A stretch of 34,522 nucleotides of DNA from Streptomyces triticagri (GCF_003429565.1 NZ_QUAK01000104.1:1-34522), one strand, 5' to 3'; numbered from the stretch's first letter, positions 15,630-23,427 are shown. A program made the numbers and translations. The notes: generated from the letters alone by a model not told the origin.

Positions 15630-16541
15630 TCACCGTGCAGCCGCGTCCCGCCCCTCGGCCGTGAGGCTCCACAGCGCACCCACCAGCGGCCTGCGCAGAT
15701 CCGCCCGCCGCACACAGAGACCGAGCCGCAGCGGACGCAACCCCGGCCCTCCGCCCGGCGCCCGCAGCACGGTCAGCCGGTCCCGCACCGCGCTCTGCTC
15801 GAGCACGAGGCGCGGCACGATCCCGGTGCCGACCCCCAGCGCGACCAGCGTCAACAACGCCTCGTGCCCGTCGGGTTCGGAACACACGTCCGGGCTCGCG
15901 CCGTGCTCCTTGAACCACCGGTGGGCCTCCTCGCGCACCAGGCCACGATGGGGGAGTACGTACGGTCCGTGCGCCTCGTCCGCCTCCGTGTCGCCTCCCG
16001 TCCCACCGGCCCCGGGTGTCGCAGTGCGGGCCCGTACGAACACCAGGCCGGTGCCCGCCACGGTGCGGCTCACCAGCGAGGACGGCAGCCTGGCCGGCAG
16101 TGCCGCCACCGCCGCGTCCACCTCCCCTTCGTCGAGCCGGGCCAGCGCGCTCGCCGCGTCACCGGTGCGCAGGTCGAGTCGTACCTGCGGATGGGCCGTG
16201 CGAAAGGGAGCGAGCAGGTCGGGCAGCAGGCCCTGACAGGCCGTCACCGTCGCGAACAGCGAGAGCCTGCCGGTCAGTTCGGCGGTGCCGGGGCTCTCCC
16301 GCCGGTACGCCTGCCACAGCGCGAGCGCGTCCTCGGCGTACCGGCGAAAGCGCCTGCCCTCGGTGGTCAGCGACACCCCGGTCGGTCCGCGGTCGAGCAG
16401 CCGGTGGCCGACGGACGCCTCGAGGCGTTTCACCACCCGGGTGAGGGTCGCCGGGCTCACATGGCAGTCGTGACTGGTGCGGCCGAAGTTCAGGGTCTGC
16501 GTCAGATGGAGGAACAGCGTCAGCTCGCGGCGCTCGTCCAC
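15630..16541 (-). CDS. ilvY: LysR-family regulator, IlvY-like
   Basis: This 303-residue protein begins with a LysR helix-turn-helix: LTLFLHLTQTLNFGRTSHDC, then HVSPATLTRVVKRLEASVGHRLLDRG, with the S-x-A-T-L-T-R-x-x-x-R-L-E core. An effector-binding domain follows (LPDLLAPFRTAHPQVRLDLRTGD ... EGEVDAAVAALPARLP ... LTLVALGVGTGIVPRLVLE). The LNFGRTS..CHVSPATLTR pattern is characteristic of IlvY, the activator of ilvC that responds to acetolactate and acetohydroxybutyrate. GTG 16541 is supported by AGGTGG upstream. It is divergent from the reductoisomerase gene with a 90-bp gap holding a T-N11-A LysR box, the same arrangement as ilvY-ilvC in enterobacteria. The symbol rests on sequence pattern and context, not on a search. 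Confidence 0.82.
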   Translation of the reverse strand: MDERRELTLFLHLTQTLNFGRTSHDCHVSPATLTRVVKRLEASVGHRLLDRGPTGVSLTTEGRRFRRYAEDALALWQAYRRESPGTAELTGRLSLFATVTACQGLLPDLLAPFRTAHPQVRLDLRTGDAASALARLDEGEVDAAVAALPARLPSSLVSRTVAGTGLVFVRARTATPGAGGTGGDTEADEAHGPYVLPHRGLVREEAHRWFKEHGASPDVCSEPDGHEALLTLVALGVGTGIVPRLVLEQSAVRDRLTVLRAPGGGPGLRPLRLGLCVRRADLRRPLVGALWSLTAEGRDAAAR

Positions 16542-16589
16542 GGGGAACCACCTGGGCCTTTCATTCGGTGCAACGCCGCGATGCGGTTG

Positions 16590-16604
16590 TTGCGCTTGCC
16601 GCAA
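16590..16604. promoter_or_regulatory. LysR box (T-N11-A dyad) in regulator/KARI intergenic region
   Basis: TTGCG-cttgc-CGCAA is a perfect dyad that contains the LysR signature T-N11-A (16591-16603). A second, weaker dyad, CAAC-N11-GTTG, lies just to its left (16571-16589). It overlaps the probable -35 element TTGCCG (16596-16601) of the reductoisomerase promoter. Confidence 0.6.
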
Positions 16605-16625
16605 TGTCGAGGCGGAGCCTACAAC
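16596..16625 (+). promoter_or_regulatory. Probable promoter of reductoisomerase gene, leaderless
   Basis: TTGCCG (16596-16601) and TACAAC (16620-16625) are separated by 18 bp. The -10 box ends 6 nt before the ATG at 16632, so transcription would start at the initiation codon. The nearest purine-rich element (GGCGGAG, 16611-16617) is too far away to be a ribosome site. Confidence 0.5.
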
Positions 16626-16631
16626 TCCGTC

Positions 16632-18125
16632 ATGGCGAACCCTTCTTCGGCGGAACAGCCCGCCAACTCCTTCACCTCCGACATCTTCGACGTCGAATCC
16701 CTCGCCGTCCCCGACGGCACCGAGACCGTGCTGCGCGGCGGGCGCCACCTCTTCCCACTGCTGCCGCGCGCCTTCGCCGGCATCCGAAGGATCGGGGTGA
16801 TCGGCTGGGGGTCGCAGGGCCGCGCCCAGGCCTGCAACCTGCGCGACTCGCTCGCCGGCACCGGCATCGAGGTCGCCGTCGGCCTGCGCCCCGGCTCCGC
16901 CTCCTGCGCCGACGCTCGGGCGCACGGATTCCGCACCGAGGACGGCACATCGGGCGACTGGCTCGACGTCGTCGCCTCCAGCGACCTGGTGATCCTGCTC
17001 ATCGCCGACGCGGCCCTGGCCGCCCACCACCAGGAGGTGTTCGCGGCGCTGCGTCCCGGCGCGACCATCGGCCTCTCGCACGGCTTCCTGCTCGGCCATC
17101 TCGACGCGAACGGCGGCTCCTTCCCCGCCGGACACCCGGTGATCGCGGTGTGCCCCAAGGGCATGGGCGACTCGGTCCGCAGGCTCTACGTGCAGGGCGC
17201 CGAGGTCAACGGTGCAGGGATCAACAGCAGCTTCGCCGTGCACGCCGACCCGGACGGGCACGCCGTCGACCGGGCGCTCGCCTGGTCCGTGGCGCTCGGC
17301 TCGCCGTACACCTTCCGCACCACACTGCGCAGCGAGTACCTCTCCGACATCGTGGGGGAGCGCGCCGTCCTGCTCGGCGCGGTGCACGGCATGGTCGAGA
17401 GCCTGCACCGCCGGTTCCTGCTCGAGGGCGACGACGCGGTCACGGCGTACCGGCGGTCCTGCGAGACCGTCACGGGACCGATCGCCCGCACCATCTCCCG
17501 CGAGGGCCTGCTCGCGGTCCGCGAGAACCTCGACACCGCAGGCCGCGACACCTTCGACCGTGCGTACAGCGCCACCTACGGGCCCGCGCGCGACCTGATC
17601 GCGGAGATCTACGACGAGGTCGCCGACGGCACCGAACTGCGCAGTGTGATCCTCGCCGAACAGCGGCTCGCCACCCGGGACATGACCCCGATCGGCGGCT
17701 CCGGAATGTGGCGGGCCGGTGAGCAGGTGCGGGCGGAGCGGGCGTCGTACGCCCAGGCCGCGGACCCGTTCACGGCGGGCGTGTTCGTGGCGACGATGAC
17801 GGCCCAGACGGACGAGTTCGCGACCCGCGGCCACCCCTGGTCGGAGATCGTCAACGAGTCCGTGATCGAGGCCGTGGACTCCCTGCTGCCCTATATGCAC
17901 GCGCGCGACGTGGCGTACATGGTCGACAACTGCTCGCGCACGGCACGCCTCGGCGCGCGCCGCTGGGGCCCGCGCTTCCAGGCGGCGTACGAGCAGATCT
18001 GCTTCCCCGCGGCGCAGGCGGCGCCCGATCCGGCGCTGGTGGAGGCGTTCCGTACGCACCGGGTGCACCCGGCACTCGCATCCGCGTCGAGACTGCGGCC
18101 CACCGTCGACATCTCCGTGGCCTGA
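16632..18125 (+). CDS. ilvC: Class II (plant-like) ketol-acid reductoisomerase
   Basis: This 497-residue enzyme of valine/isoleucine synthesis isomerises and reduces acetolactate or acetohydroxybutyrate with NADPH and Mg2+. Rossmann motif: IGVIGWGSQGRAQACNL (54-70). R86, S89 and S91 are placed to bind the NADPH phosphate. Catalytic and metal residues are visible: H150 (LSHGF), K176 (CPKG), D239/E243 (SDIVGER), E405/E409 (SEIVNES) and S435 (DNCS). The length and two knotted C-terminal domains mark class II; actinomycetes normally carry the ~330-residue class I form. Long stretches (VCPKGMG.SVRRLYVQG, EVNGAGINSSFAVH, SVIEAVDSL.P.MHAR, the end LRP.VDISV) match, from memory, the chloroplast enzyme of Arabidopsis and spinach much better than E. 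coli IlvC. This suggests transfer or an ancient plant-like lineage. Control is probably by the divergent LysR. Confidence 0.92.
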   Translation: MANPSSAEQPANSFTSDIFDVESLAVPDGTETVLRGGRHLFPLLPRAFAGIRRIGVIGWGSQGRAQACNLRDSLAGTGIEVAVGLRPGSASCADARAHGFRTEDGTSGDWLDVVASSDLVILLIADAALAAHHQEVFAALRPGATIGLSHGFLLGHLDANGGSFPAGHPVIAVCPKGMGDSVRRLYVQGAEVNGAGINSSFAVHADPDGHAVDRALAWSVALGSPYTFRTTLRSEYLSDIVGERAVLLGAVHGMVESLHRRFLLEGDDAVTAYRRSCETVTGPIARTISREGLLAVRENLDTAGRDTFDRAYSATYGPARDLIAEIYDEVADGTELRSVILAEQRLATRDMTPIGGSGMWRAGEQVRAERASYAQAADPFTAGVFVATMTAQTDEFATRGHPWSEIVNESVIEAVDSLLPYMHARDVAYMVDNCSRTARLGARRWGPRFQAAYEQICFPAAQAAPDPALVEAFRTHRVHPALASASRLRPTVDISVA

Positions 18126-18286
18126 GCACCCGCCGCCCGGAGCAGGCACCGGGCCACCGCGTACTCCCGGGGAGGTAGCACAACGGCCGCTGGCGGTACG
18201 ACGACCAGGGACCCCTTCCGGGGCGACTCTCGAAGCATCGAGCACATCGAGCAGATCGAGGACTCGCTTCCGAGGAGATGGTTCAG

Positions 18287-18568
18287 ATGCAGACCCTGGC
18301 ACAGTGGGACGGTGGCCCCGGCCCGTGGATCCTGTTCTTCCCGCTGATCTGGGCGGCGGTCGTCATCGGCGTCGTCACCGTGCTGCGGCGCACCGTGTGG
18401 CGCGGCCGTGGCCGCGGCCGGCCGGGCGGCACCGTGCACGACGGGCAGTCGCCCATCGCCGTGCTCGGCCGGCGCTTCGCCTCCGGCGAGATCGACGAGG
18501 ACGAGTACTGGCGTCGACTGTCCGTCCTGGACGAGCAGTTCGGCCCGGCATCCAAGGGCGGCTCGTGA
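18287..18568 (+). CDS. Small membrane protein with SHOCT domain
   Basis: This 93-residue protein has one transmembrane helix (WILFFPLIWAAVVIGVVTVL, residues ~15-34), an Arg/Gly-rich cytoplasmic linker and a C-terminal SHOCT motif (PIAVLGRRFASGEIDEDEYW, then RRLSVLDE). SHOCT modules are short C-terminal helices of unclear role, thought to mediate oligomerisation. The ATG at 18287 is preferred over 18278 because GAGGAG (18272-18277) is 9 nt away from the first and directly abuts the second. The stop overlaps the next start (TGATG), so translation is coupled to the ABC ATPase. It may be an accessory subunit or regulator of that transporter. Confidence 0.82.
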   Translation: MQTLAQWDGGPGPWILFFPLIWAAVVIGVVTVLRRTVWRGRGRGRPGGTVHDGQSPIAVLGRRFASGEIDEDEYWRRLSVLDEQFGPASKGGS

Positions 18569-19359
18569 TGACCGCCACCGACACCACGCTCCGCACCGCC
18601 GGTGCGGCCCGGGTCGTCGACGCCGTGAAGGTCTACGGCCGAGGCGACACCGAGGTGAGGGCCCTGGACGGGGTGAGCGTCGACTTTCCGGCCGGCCGCT
18701 TCACCGCGATCATGGGGCCCTCGGGCTCCGGCAAGTCCACGCTGATGCACTGTGCAGCCGGGCTCGACACCCTCACCGAGGGCGCGGCCTTCATCGGGGA
18801 CACCGAGCTCGGCACACTCGACGACCGCAGGCTGACCGTCCTGCGCCGCGACCGCATCGGCTTCGTCTTCCAGGCCTTCAACCTGCTGCCGACCCTGAAC
18901 GTCGCGGAGAACATCACCCTGCCCCTCGACCTCGCCGGTACCCGGGGCGACCCCGAGTGGATCGAAGCGCTCATCGACGTCGTCGGCCTGCGCGACCGCC
19001 TGCACCACCGGCCATCGGAGCTCTCCGGCGGCCAGCAGCAGCGCGTCGCCGTGGCCCGGGCCTTCGCGGGCCGCCCCGACGTCGTCTTCGCCGACGAACC
19101 CACCGGCAATCTCGACTCCCGCTCCGGCGAGGAAGTACTCGGCCTGCTCGGCCGCGCGGTCCGCGACATGGACCGCACCGTCGTCATGGTCACCCACGAC
19201 CCGGTCGCCGCGGCCCACGCCGACGAGGTCGTCTTCCTCGCCGACGGCCGGCTCGTCGACCGGATGTCCGCGCCCACCGCGGACAAGGTCCTCGACCGGA
19301 TGAAGGCCTTCGACCTGGCCGCGTCCGACGGGCCCGCACCCCAGGAGGTGCCCCGATGA
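18568..19359 (+). CDS. ABC transporter ATP-binding protein (MacB/LolD type)
   Basis: This 263-residue ATPase has all expected motifs: Walker A GPSGSGKST, Q-loop FVFQAFNLLPTLNV, signature LSGGQQQRVAVARAF, Walker B VVFADEPTGNLDS and switch His in MVTHDP. The FVFQxFNLLP and DEPTGNLDS strings place it in the MacB/LolD/FtsE-type group that works with FtsX-like permeases. It starts inside the stop of the SHOCT gene (1-nt overlap) and ends overlapping the permease start by 4 nt (ATGA), so the three genes form one translationally coupled operon. The C-terminal ~35 residues extend past the fold and are Asp/Ala-rich. It supplies energy for export or mechanotransmission by the next gene's product. Confidence 0.95.
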   Translation: MTATDTTLRTAGAARVVDAVKVYGRGDTEVRALDGVSVDFPAGRFTAIMGPSGSGKSTLMHCAAGLDTLTEGAAFIGDTELGTLDDRRLTVLRRDRIGFVFQAFNLLPTLNVAENITLPLDLAGTRGDPEWIEALIDVVGLRDRLHHRPSELSGGQQQRVAVARAFAGRPDVVFADEPTGNLDSRSGEEVLGLLGRAVRDMDRTVVMVTHDPVAAAHADEVVFLADGRLVDRMSAPTADKVLDRMKAFDLAASDGPAPQEVPR

Positions 19360-21926
19360 GTGCCGCATCCGCGACGGCGAGGATCAGTCTGTCCTCGCTG
19401 CGCGCTCACAAGCGCCGGTTCGCCGGCACGTTCACCGCCGTGTTCCTCGGGGTGGCGTTCCTGGCCGGCACGCTGGTCATGGGGGACACCCTGCGGGCCA
19501 GCTTCGACAGCATGTTCGGCAACGCCTCGAGCGGTACGGACTCGGTCGTCCGCAGCGCCGACACGATCACCACGCCCGGCGACAGCCAGGGCGTACGGCA
19601 GCCCGTCGCCACCGACCTCGCCGAGCGGATCTCCCGGGTGCCGGGCGTCGCCGCGGCCGAGCCCGACATCCAGGGCAGCGGCCAGCTCATCGGTTCCGAC
19701 GGCAAACCCGTCGGCGGCCAGGGCCCGCCCACCCTCGCGGGCAACTGGATCGACGACCCCGAGCTCAACCCGTACCGGCTCTCGGACGGCCGGCTCCCGG
19801 CCAAGTCCGGAGAGGTCGTCGTCAACCGCGGCGCGGCCAAGGCGGCCGGCCTCGGCATCGGCGACAGCACCGTCCTGCGTACGCCCGAACCCGTACGGAT
19901 CACCGTGGTCGGTCTCGCCACCTTCGGCGGCGAGGACGGCATGGCCCAGGTGACCTTCACCGGGATGACCAGGGCGGACGCCGAGAAGTATCTGACCCCG
20001 GAGCCCGGGCAGGCCGCTTCGATCCAGGTACGCGCCGAGTCCGGGACCAGTCAGCGCGAGCTCGTCGACGCGCTCGGTCCCGTCCTGCCCAAGGGCACCG
20101 AGGCGATCACCGGACAGGAGTCCGCCGAGGAGAACACCGAGATGATCTCCGGGCAGTTCCTCGGCATCTTCACCACCTTCCTGCTGGTCTTCAGCGGGAT
20201 CGCGCTGCTCGTCGCCACCTTCTCGATCCACAACACCTTCGCGATCGTGGTGGCCCAGCGGACCCGGGAGAACGCCCTGCTCAGGGCGCTCGGAGCGGCA
20301 CGCGGGCAGGTCGTCGCCGCCACCCTGGCGGAGGCCACCGTCGTCGCGGTGGCCGCATCGGCCGCCGGTCTCGCGGGCGGCATCGGCATCGCGGCCGGAC
20401 TGCAGGCGCTCTTCCCGGCGATCGGCTTCCCGTTCCCGGAGGGCGACCTCGTCATCAGCGGTCTTTCGATGGCGCTTCCGCTGGTCGTCGGCATCCTGGT
20501 CTGCCTCGGCTCTGCACTGCTCCCGGCCCTGCGGGCGGGACGCACCGCGCCGCTCGCGGCACTGCGCGAGTCCGCGGTGGACCAGTCCGGCGCCTCCCGC
20601 GGACGGGCCGTCGCCGGCGCGGTGCTCGCGGCCGTCGCCCTTGGCGTGACCCTGACCGGTGTGGTGGCCGTGCCCTCGGTGTGGCTCGCGGGCGCCGGCG
20701 CCGTCCTCGCCCTGATCGCCTTCGTGATCCTCGGCCCGGTCGCATCGAGCCGCGCGGTACGGGTCCTCGGCGCGCCGCTGGCCCGGCTGCGCGGTACGAC
20801 CGGGCGCCTCGCCGGACGCAACGCGCTGCGCAGCCCGAAGCGCACCGCCGCCACGGCCGGCGCCCTGATGATCGGCGTCGCGGTGGTCTCCCTGTTCACC
20901 GTCTTCGGCGCCTCGCTCAAGGCGACGATGGACCAGACGGTCGCCCGGTCGTTCGCCGGGGACGTGGCCGTCAGCGTGCCCGCCTTCGGCGCGGGCGGCA
21001 GCGGACTCAGCCCGGAGCTCGCCGGCGTCATCACCGAGCGGCCCGAGGTGGCGGGCGCGGTCGGACTCGGCCGCGGAGTCGCGGAGGTCGACGGCGCCGG
21101 ACGGGAGCTGACCGTCACCGATCCGCAGGCCCTCGCCGAAGGCCTCGACCTCGGCGCGGTGGACGGATCGCTCGGCGGACTCGGCACGGACGGCATCGCC
21201 GTCTCCTCCGCGGAGGCCGACAAGCGCGGACTCGAGCCCGGCAGCCGGACCCGACTCGCCTTCACCGACGGCGAGCGCGAGAGCTTCACCGTGCGCGCGG
21301 TCTACGAGCAGTCCGAGCTGGCCGGCGACTACCTGGTCACGCGGGAGGCCTGGGCTCCGCACCGTGCCCAGGACGCCGACAACCTGATCGCCGTCACCTT
21401 CGCCGACGGCGTCGACCCGGCGGACGGCAAGGCCGCGGTGGAGAAGGCGGCCGCCCCGTACGGCAATCCGGACGTGCAGACCCGGGACGAGTACGCCCAG
21501 TCGTCGGCCGGCGGCATCGACATGATGCTCACCCTGGTCTACGCCCTGCTGGCCCTCGCCGTACTGATCGCCCTGCTCGGCATCGCCAACACGCTGACCC
21601 TCGCGGTGCACGAACGGACCCGCGAACTCGGCCTGCTCAGGGCCGTCGGCCAGACCCGTGGCCAGCTGCGCGGCATGGTCCGCTGGGAGTCGGTGCTCGT
21701 CGCGGCCTTCGGCACGGTGGGCGGACTGGCCCTCGGCGCCTTCCTCGGCTGGGTGCTGGTCGCGGCAGCGGACGGGGCCGGCGACAGCGCGTTCGCCTTC
21801 GCCCTTCCACCCGCCCGGCTGGCGATCGTCGCACTGGTGGGCCTGGCGGCCGGAGCCCTGGCGGGCTGGCGCCCGGCGCGGCGGGCGGGACGGCTCGACG
21901 TGCTGCGCGCGATCGCCACGGAGTGA
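19356..21926 (+). CDS. FtsX/MacB-like ABC transporter permease
   Basis: This 856-residue membrane protein is a duplicated FtsX permease. It has an N-terminal helix (residues ~22-42), a large extracytoplasmic MacB-type domain (~45-265), and a first three-to-four-helix FtsX block from ~268 (IFTTFLLVFSGIALLVATFS, with RTRENALLRALGAARGQVV in its coupling loop). Further helices, a second extracytoplasmic domain and a final FtsX block from ~725 (LVYALLALAVLIALLGIANTL with ERTRELGLLRAVGQTRGQLR) follow. The ATG at 19356 follows AGGAGG (19343-19348) and overlaps the ATPase stop. Relatives export peptides, antibiotics or lipoproteins, or transmit mechanical force to the cell envelope. The substrate is not evident. 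A terminator hairpin follows. Confidence 0.93.
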   Translation: MSAASATARISLSSLRAHKRRFAGTFTAVFLGVAFLAGTLVMGDTLRASFDSMFGNASSGTDSVVRSADTITTPGDSQGVRQPVATDLAERISRVPGVAAAEPDIQGSGQLIGSDGKPVGGQGPPTLAGNWIDDPELNPYRLSDGRLPAKSGEVVVNRGAAKAAGLGIGDSTVLRTPEPVRITVVGLATFGGEDGMAQVTFTGMTRADAEKYLTPEPGQAASIQVRAESGTSQRELVDALGPVLPKGTEAITGQESAEENTEMISGQFLGIFTTFLLVFSGIALLVATFSIHNTFAIVVAQRTRENALLRALGAARGQVVAATLAEATVVAVAASAAGLAGGIGIAAGLQALFPAIGFPFPEGDLVISGLSMALPLVVGILVCLGSALLPALRAGRTAPLAALRESAVDQSGASRGRAVAGAVLAAVALGVTLTGVVAVPSVWLAGAGAVLALIAFVILGPVASSRAVRVLGAPLARLRGTTGRLAGRNALRSPKRTAATAGALMIGVAVVSLFTVFGASLKATMDQTVARSFAGDVAVSVPAFGAGGSGLSPELAGVITERPEVAGAVGLGRGVAEVDGAGRELTVTDPQALAEGLDLGAVDGSLGGLGTDGIAVSSAEADKRGLEPGSRTRLAFTDGERESFTVRAVYEQSELAGDYLVTREAWAPHRAQDADNLIAVTFADGVDPADGKAAVEKAAAPYGNPDVQTRDEYAQSSAGGIDMMLTLVYALLALAVLIALLGIANTLTLAVHERTRELGLLRAVGQTRGQLRGMVRWESVLVAAFGTVGGLALGAFLGWVLVAAADGAGDSAFAFALPPARLAIVALVGLAAGALAGWRPARRAGRLDVLRAIATE

Positions 21927-21970
21927 TCTCCGCACCTGCCCCGCCGCGGACACCCGGCCAGGGCGCATCA

Positions 21971-22004
21971 CCGCCCGGTCAGCCGACGACGGCCGACCGG
22001 GCGG
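21971..22004. terminator. Hairpin between convergent permease and ATPase genes
   Basis: CCGCCCGGTC (21971-21980) pairs perfectly with GACCGGGCGG (21995-22004), and the loop can extend the stem after one mismatch. It overlaps the last codons of the minus-strand gene and could terminate both transcripts. Confidence 0.6.
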
Positions 22005-22494
22005 GAGTCTTCTCCGGCAGCCGTACGGTGCGGCCGGCCCCGTGGGGACGGCCGGTGGCGTACCGCGGCGCGGTGTCCCGGAGCGACGTGGCGCCCGGGA
22101 CCGGCGTGGGGAGGGTGAACCAGACGACCTTGCCGGCCGGCCCCTCGGCCCGCATGCCCCAGCTCGCGCTGACGGCCTCGACCAGTGCGAGCCCGCGGCC
22201 ACAGGTGTCCAGCGAATCCGCCCGGTGCAGCTGCGGCAGACGGGGGTCGTGGTCGTGCACCGAGACGGTCAGCAGTTCGGGGAGCAGCACGATCTCCACG
22301 GTGCACTGCTTGTCCGGGCCTGCATGCCGGTGGACATTGCTGAGCAGCTCGGTGACGCCGAGGGTGGCCTGGTCTATCAAGGGCTCGAGCTGCCAGTGGC
22401 GCAACTGCGCCGAGATGATCCGGCGGACTTGTCCGATGCGGGACGGCAGGGCCTTGAGCTCCACCGTGCAGTGCCTGCTCTGCTGGCTGATCAC
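21979..22494 (-). CDS. RsbW-like ATP-binding regulatory protein
   Basis: This 171-residue protein has a GHKL-type ATPase fold: N box LGVTELLSNVHRHAG, then VSVHDHDPRLPQL and the G box DTCGRGLALVEAVSASWGMR. It lacks a histidine-phosphoacceptor region, so it resembles the anti-sigma factor/serine kinase RsbW and the many Streptomyces ATP-binding regulators. Such proteins bind or phosphorylate an anti-sigma antagonist. No sigma or antagonist gene is adjacent, so the partner is unknown. The ~35 residues after the fold are Arg/Gly/Pro-rich and probably disordered. The GTG at 22494 is preceded by GGGGAG about 9 nt upstream. Confidence 0.87.
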   Translation of the reverse strand: MISQQSRHCTVELKALPSRIGQVRRIISAQLRHWQLEPLIDQATLGVTELLSNVHRHAGPDKQCTVEIVLLPELLTVSVHDHDPRLPQLHRADSLDTCGRGLALVEAVSASWGMRAEGPAGKVVWFTLPTPVPGATSLRDTAPRYATGRPHGAGRTVRLPEKTPARSAVVG

Positions 22495-22795
22495 GGCTGC
22501 GACTCCCCGAATTGAGGTCCGGAAGACGAAGATCCATTCCGCGGGAGGCGCCGGTCCCGAGCTGGACGTGACCGTCCTACGGTCCCGGGCGGAGCACCAC
22601 GGATTCCACAGTGGCTGCCTGCTGGGCGATGCAGCTGACTCGCAGCGTGACCGCCGATAAACCCTGAGTGACGTGAGACCAGAGTGACTCAGGGGGTGTC
22701 GTACTGCAACTCGCGAACGCCTTCCGGCAGGTGAGGGGCGGTCGCCGGCAGGCCGCGGGACGCCCGCGGCGGCTGCTCGGGGTGCGGTCTCTGCG
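22495..22795. other. Spacer with possible frameshifted 3' end of the next gene
   Basis: The right part (22795-22689), read on the minus strand in a frame shifted by one from the gene ending at 22796, gives ~36 codons with a coding-like composition. By my count these codons are about 81% GC at position 1, about 59% at position 2 and about 89% at position 3. They end ...GVRELQYDTP and a stop. Further left are the hairpin at 22662-22694 and the presumed promoter region of the RsbW-like gene. No other gene is supported. Confidence 0.4.
22662..22694 (-). terminator. Hairpin followed by T-rich run, terminator for minus-strand gene
   Basis: CCCTGAGT (22662-22669) and ACTCAGGG (22687-22694) are perfect reverse complements with a 17-nt loop. 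On the minus strand the stem is followed by GTTTATC. The position, ~100 bp after the stop at 22796 and just after the alternative stop at 22689, suits an intrinsic terminator. The repeated GAGTGAC (22666-22672, 22682-22688) could instead be a protein site. Confidence 0.45.
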
Positions 22796-23182
22796 TCAGG
22801 CCCGGGAGAGCCGGCCGCCTGCGCGCCGCACCGCTTCCAGGAAGCGCCGCGCCGTGGACGGGTCGCGCTCCACCGCGGCCTGTGCCGGCGGCGCGGCCGG
22901 ATCCGGGTCGTGGGTCTCCGCGCGCAGGGTCAGCGAATAGCGCCGGCCGTTGACGGTCGCGCGGGCCCGGTCGTGGGTGGCGAACCAAGGCCGCCCGGCC
23001 CGTACGGCGTTCAGCGGGGCGCTGTCGATCTCGCTCCCGTAGCTGGTGAGGAGCTCCAGGCGGCCGTCGCTGATGCGCACCTGGCCCGCCCGGGTGAGCG
23101 AGCGCCGCAGCCGCCGGTCGATCCGTACGCCCGTGGCCGTGAAGTCCGGCTCCGTCACGCTGCTCGTCCCCTGCTCCGTCAT
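22796..23182 (-). CDS. Hypothetical protein, 128 residues, possibly truncated by a frameshift
   Basis: No family was recognised. The protein begins MTEQGTSSVTEPDFTATGV and has a core rich in short beta-like segments (VRISDGRLELLTSYGSEIDS, APLNAVRAGRPWFATHDRAR, ATVNGRRYSLTLRAE), then a helical end (STARRFLEAVRRAGG). There is no signal peptide or membrane helix, so it is probably cytoplasmic. ATG 23182 is chosen because AGGGGG lies ~8 nt upstream. The coding signal appears to continue past the TGA at 22798-22796 in another frame, so the natural product could be ~164 residues if a base is missing or a -1 shift occurs near 22800. It is divergent from the Cds1-like gene. Confidence 0.65.
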   Translation of the reverse strand: MTEQGTSSVTEPDFTATGVRIDRRLRRSLTRAGQVRISDGRLELLTSYGSEIDSAPLNAVRAGRPWFATHDRARATVNGRRYSLTLRAETHDPDPAAPPAQAAVERDPSTARRFLEAVRRAGGRLSRA

Positions 23183-23366
23183 GCCGCTCGCCCCCTGTCC
23201 GCTGTCCCCGTCGCCATCACGTCCACGGCTGCATCGCGCCGTCCGTCTACGCAGTGTGCCCGTACGCCCGGCCCGCACACCAGTGTCCCAGGCAGTCGGC
23301 CGGAAGCCGCCGGGCGGGTCTCCGCGCCGGGTGCGCCGGCCGGTGCAACGCCTGCGTCCAGCAGTT

Positions 23367-23385
23367 CCTTTGGGGCTCCCAAAGG
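23367..23385. promoter_or_regulatory. Perfect 19-bp palindrome upstream of PLP enzyme
   Basis: CCTTTGGG-gct-CCCAAAGG is a perfect 8-bp inverted repeat with a 3-nt centre. It lies 37 bp upstream of the -10 box TATGAT (23422-23427), i.e. centred near -57, a typical activator position. It is in the gap between two divergent genes, so a terminator role is unlikely. Confidence 0.6.
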
Positions 23386-23421
23386 CGTGTTTATGCAGGT
23401 GAGGAGCGTGGTGAAGGTGTC

Positions 23422-23427
23422 TATGAT
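23422..23427 (+). promoter_or_regulatory. -10 box TATGAT for PLP enzyme gene
   Basis: TATGAT is a near-consensus -10 hexamer located 54 nt before the ATG at 23482. No good -35 hexamer lies 16-18 bp upstream, which fits an activator-dependent promoter using the palindrome at 23367-23385. Confidence 0.5.

Noticed and set aside
15630..18302. 890-codon minus-strand frame ending in the LysR gene
   Set aside because: Only its last ~303 residues are LysR-like; the remainder is antisense to the reductoisomerase and has no domain.
22662..22694. BldD-type developmental operator suggested by repeated AGTGAC
   Set aside because: The expected inverted AGTGA/TCACC arrangement is absent; the perfect stem followed by a T-rich run fits a terminator better.
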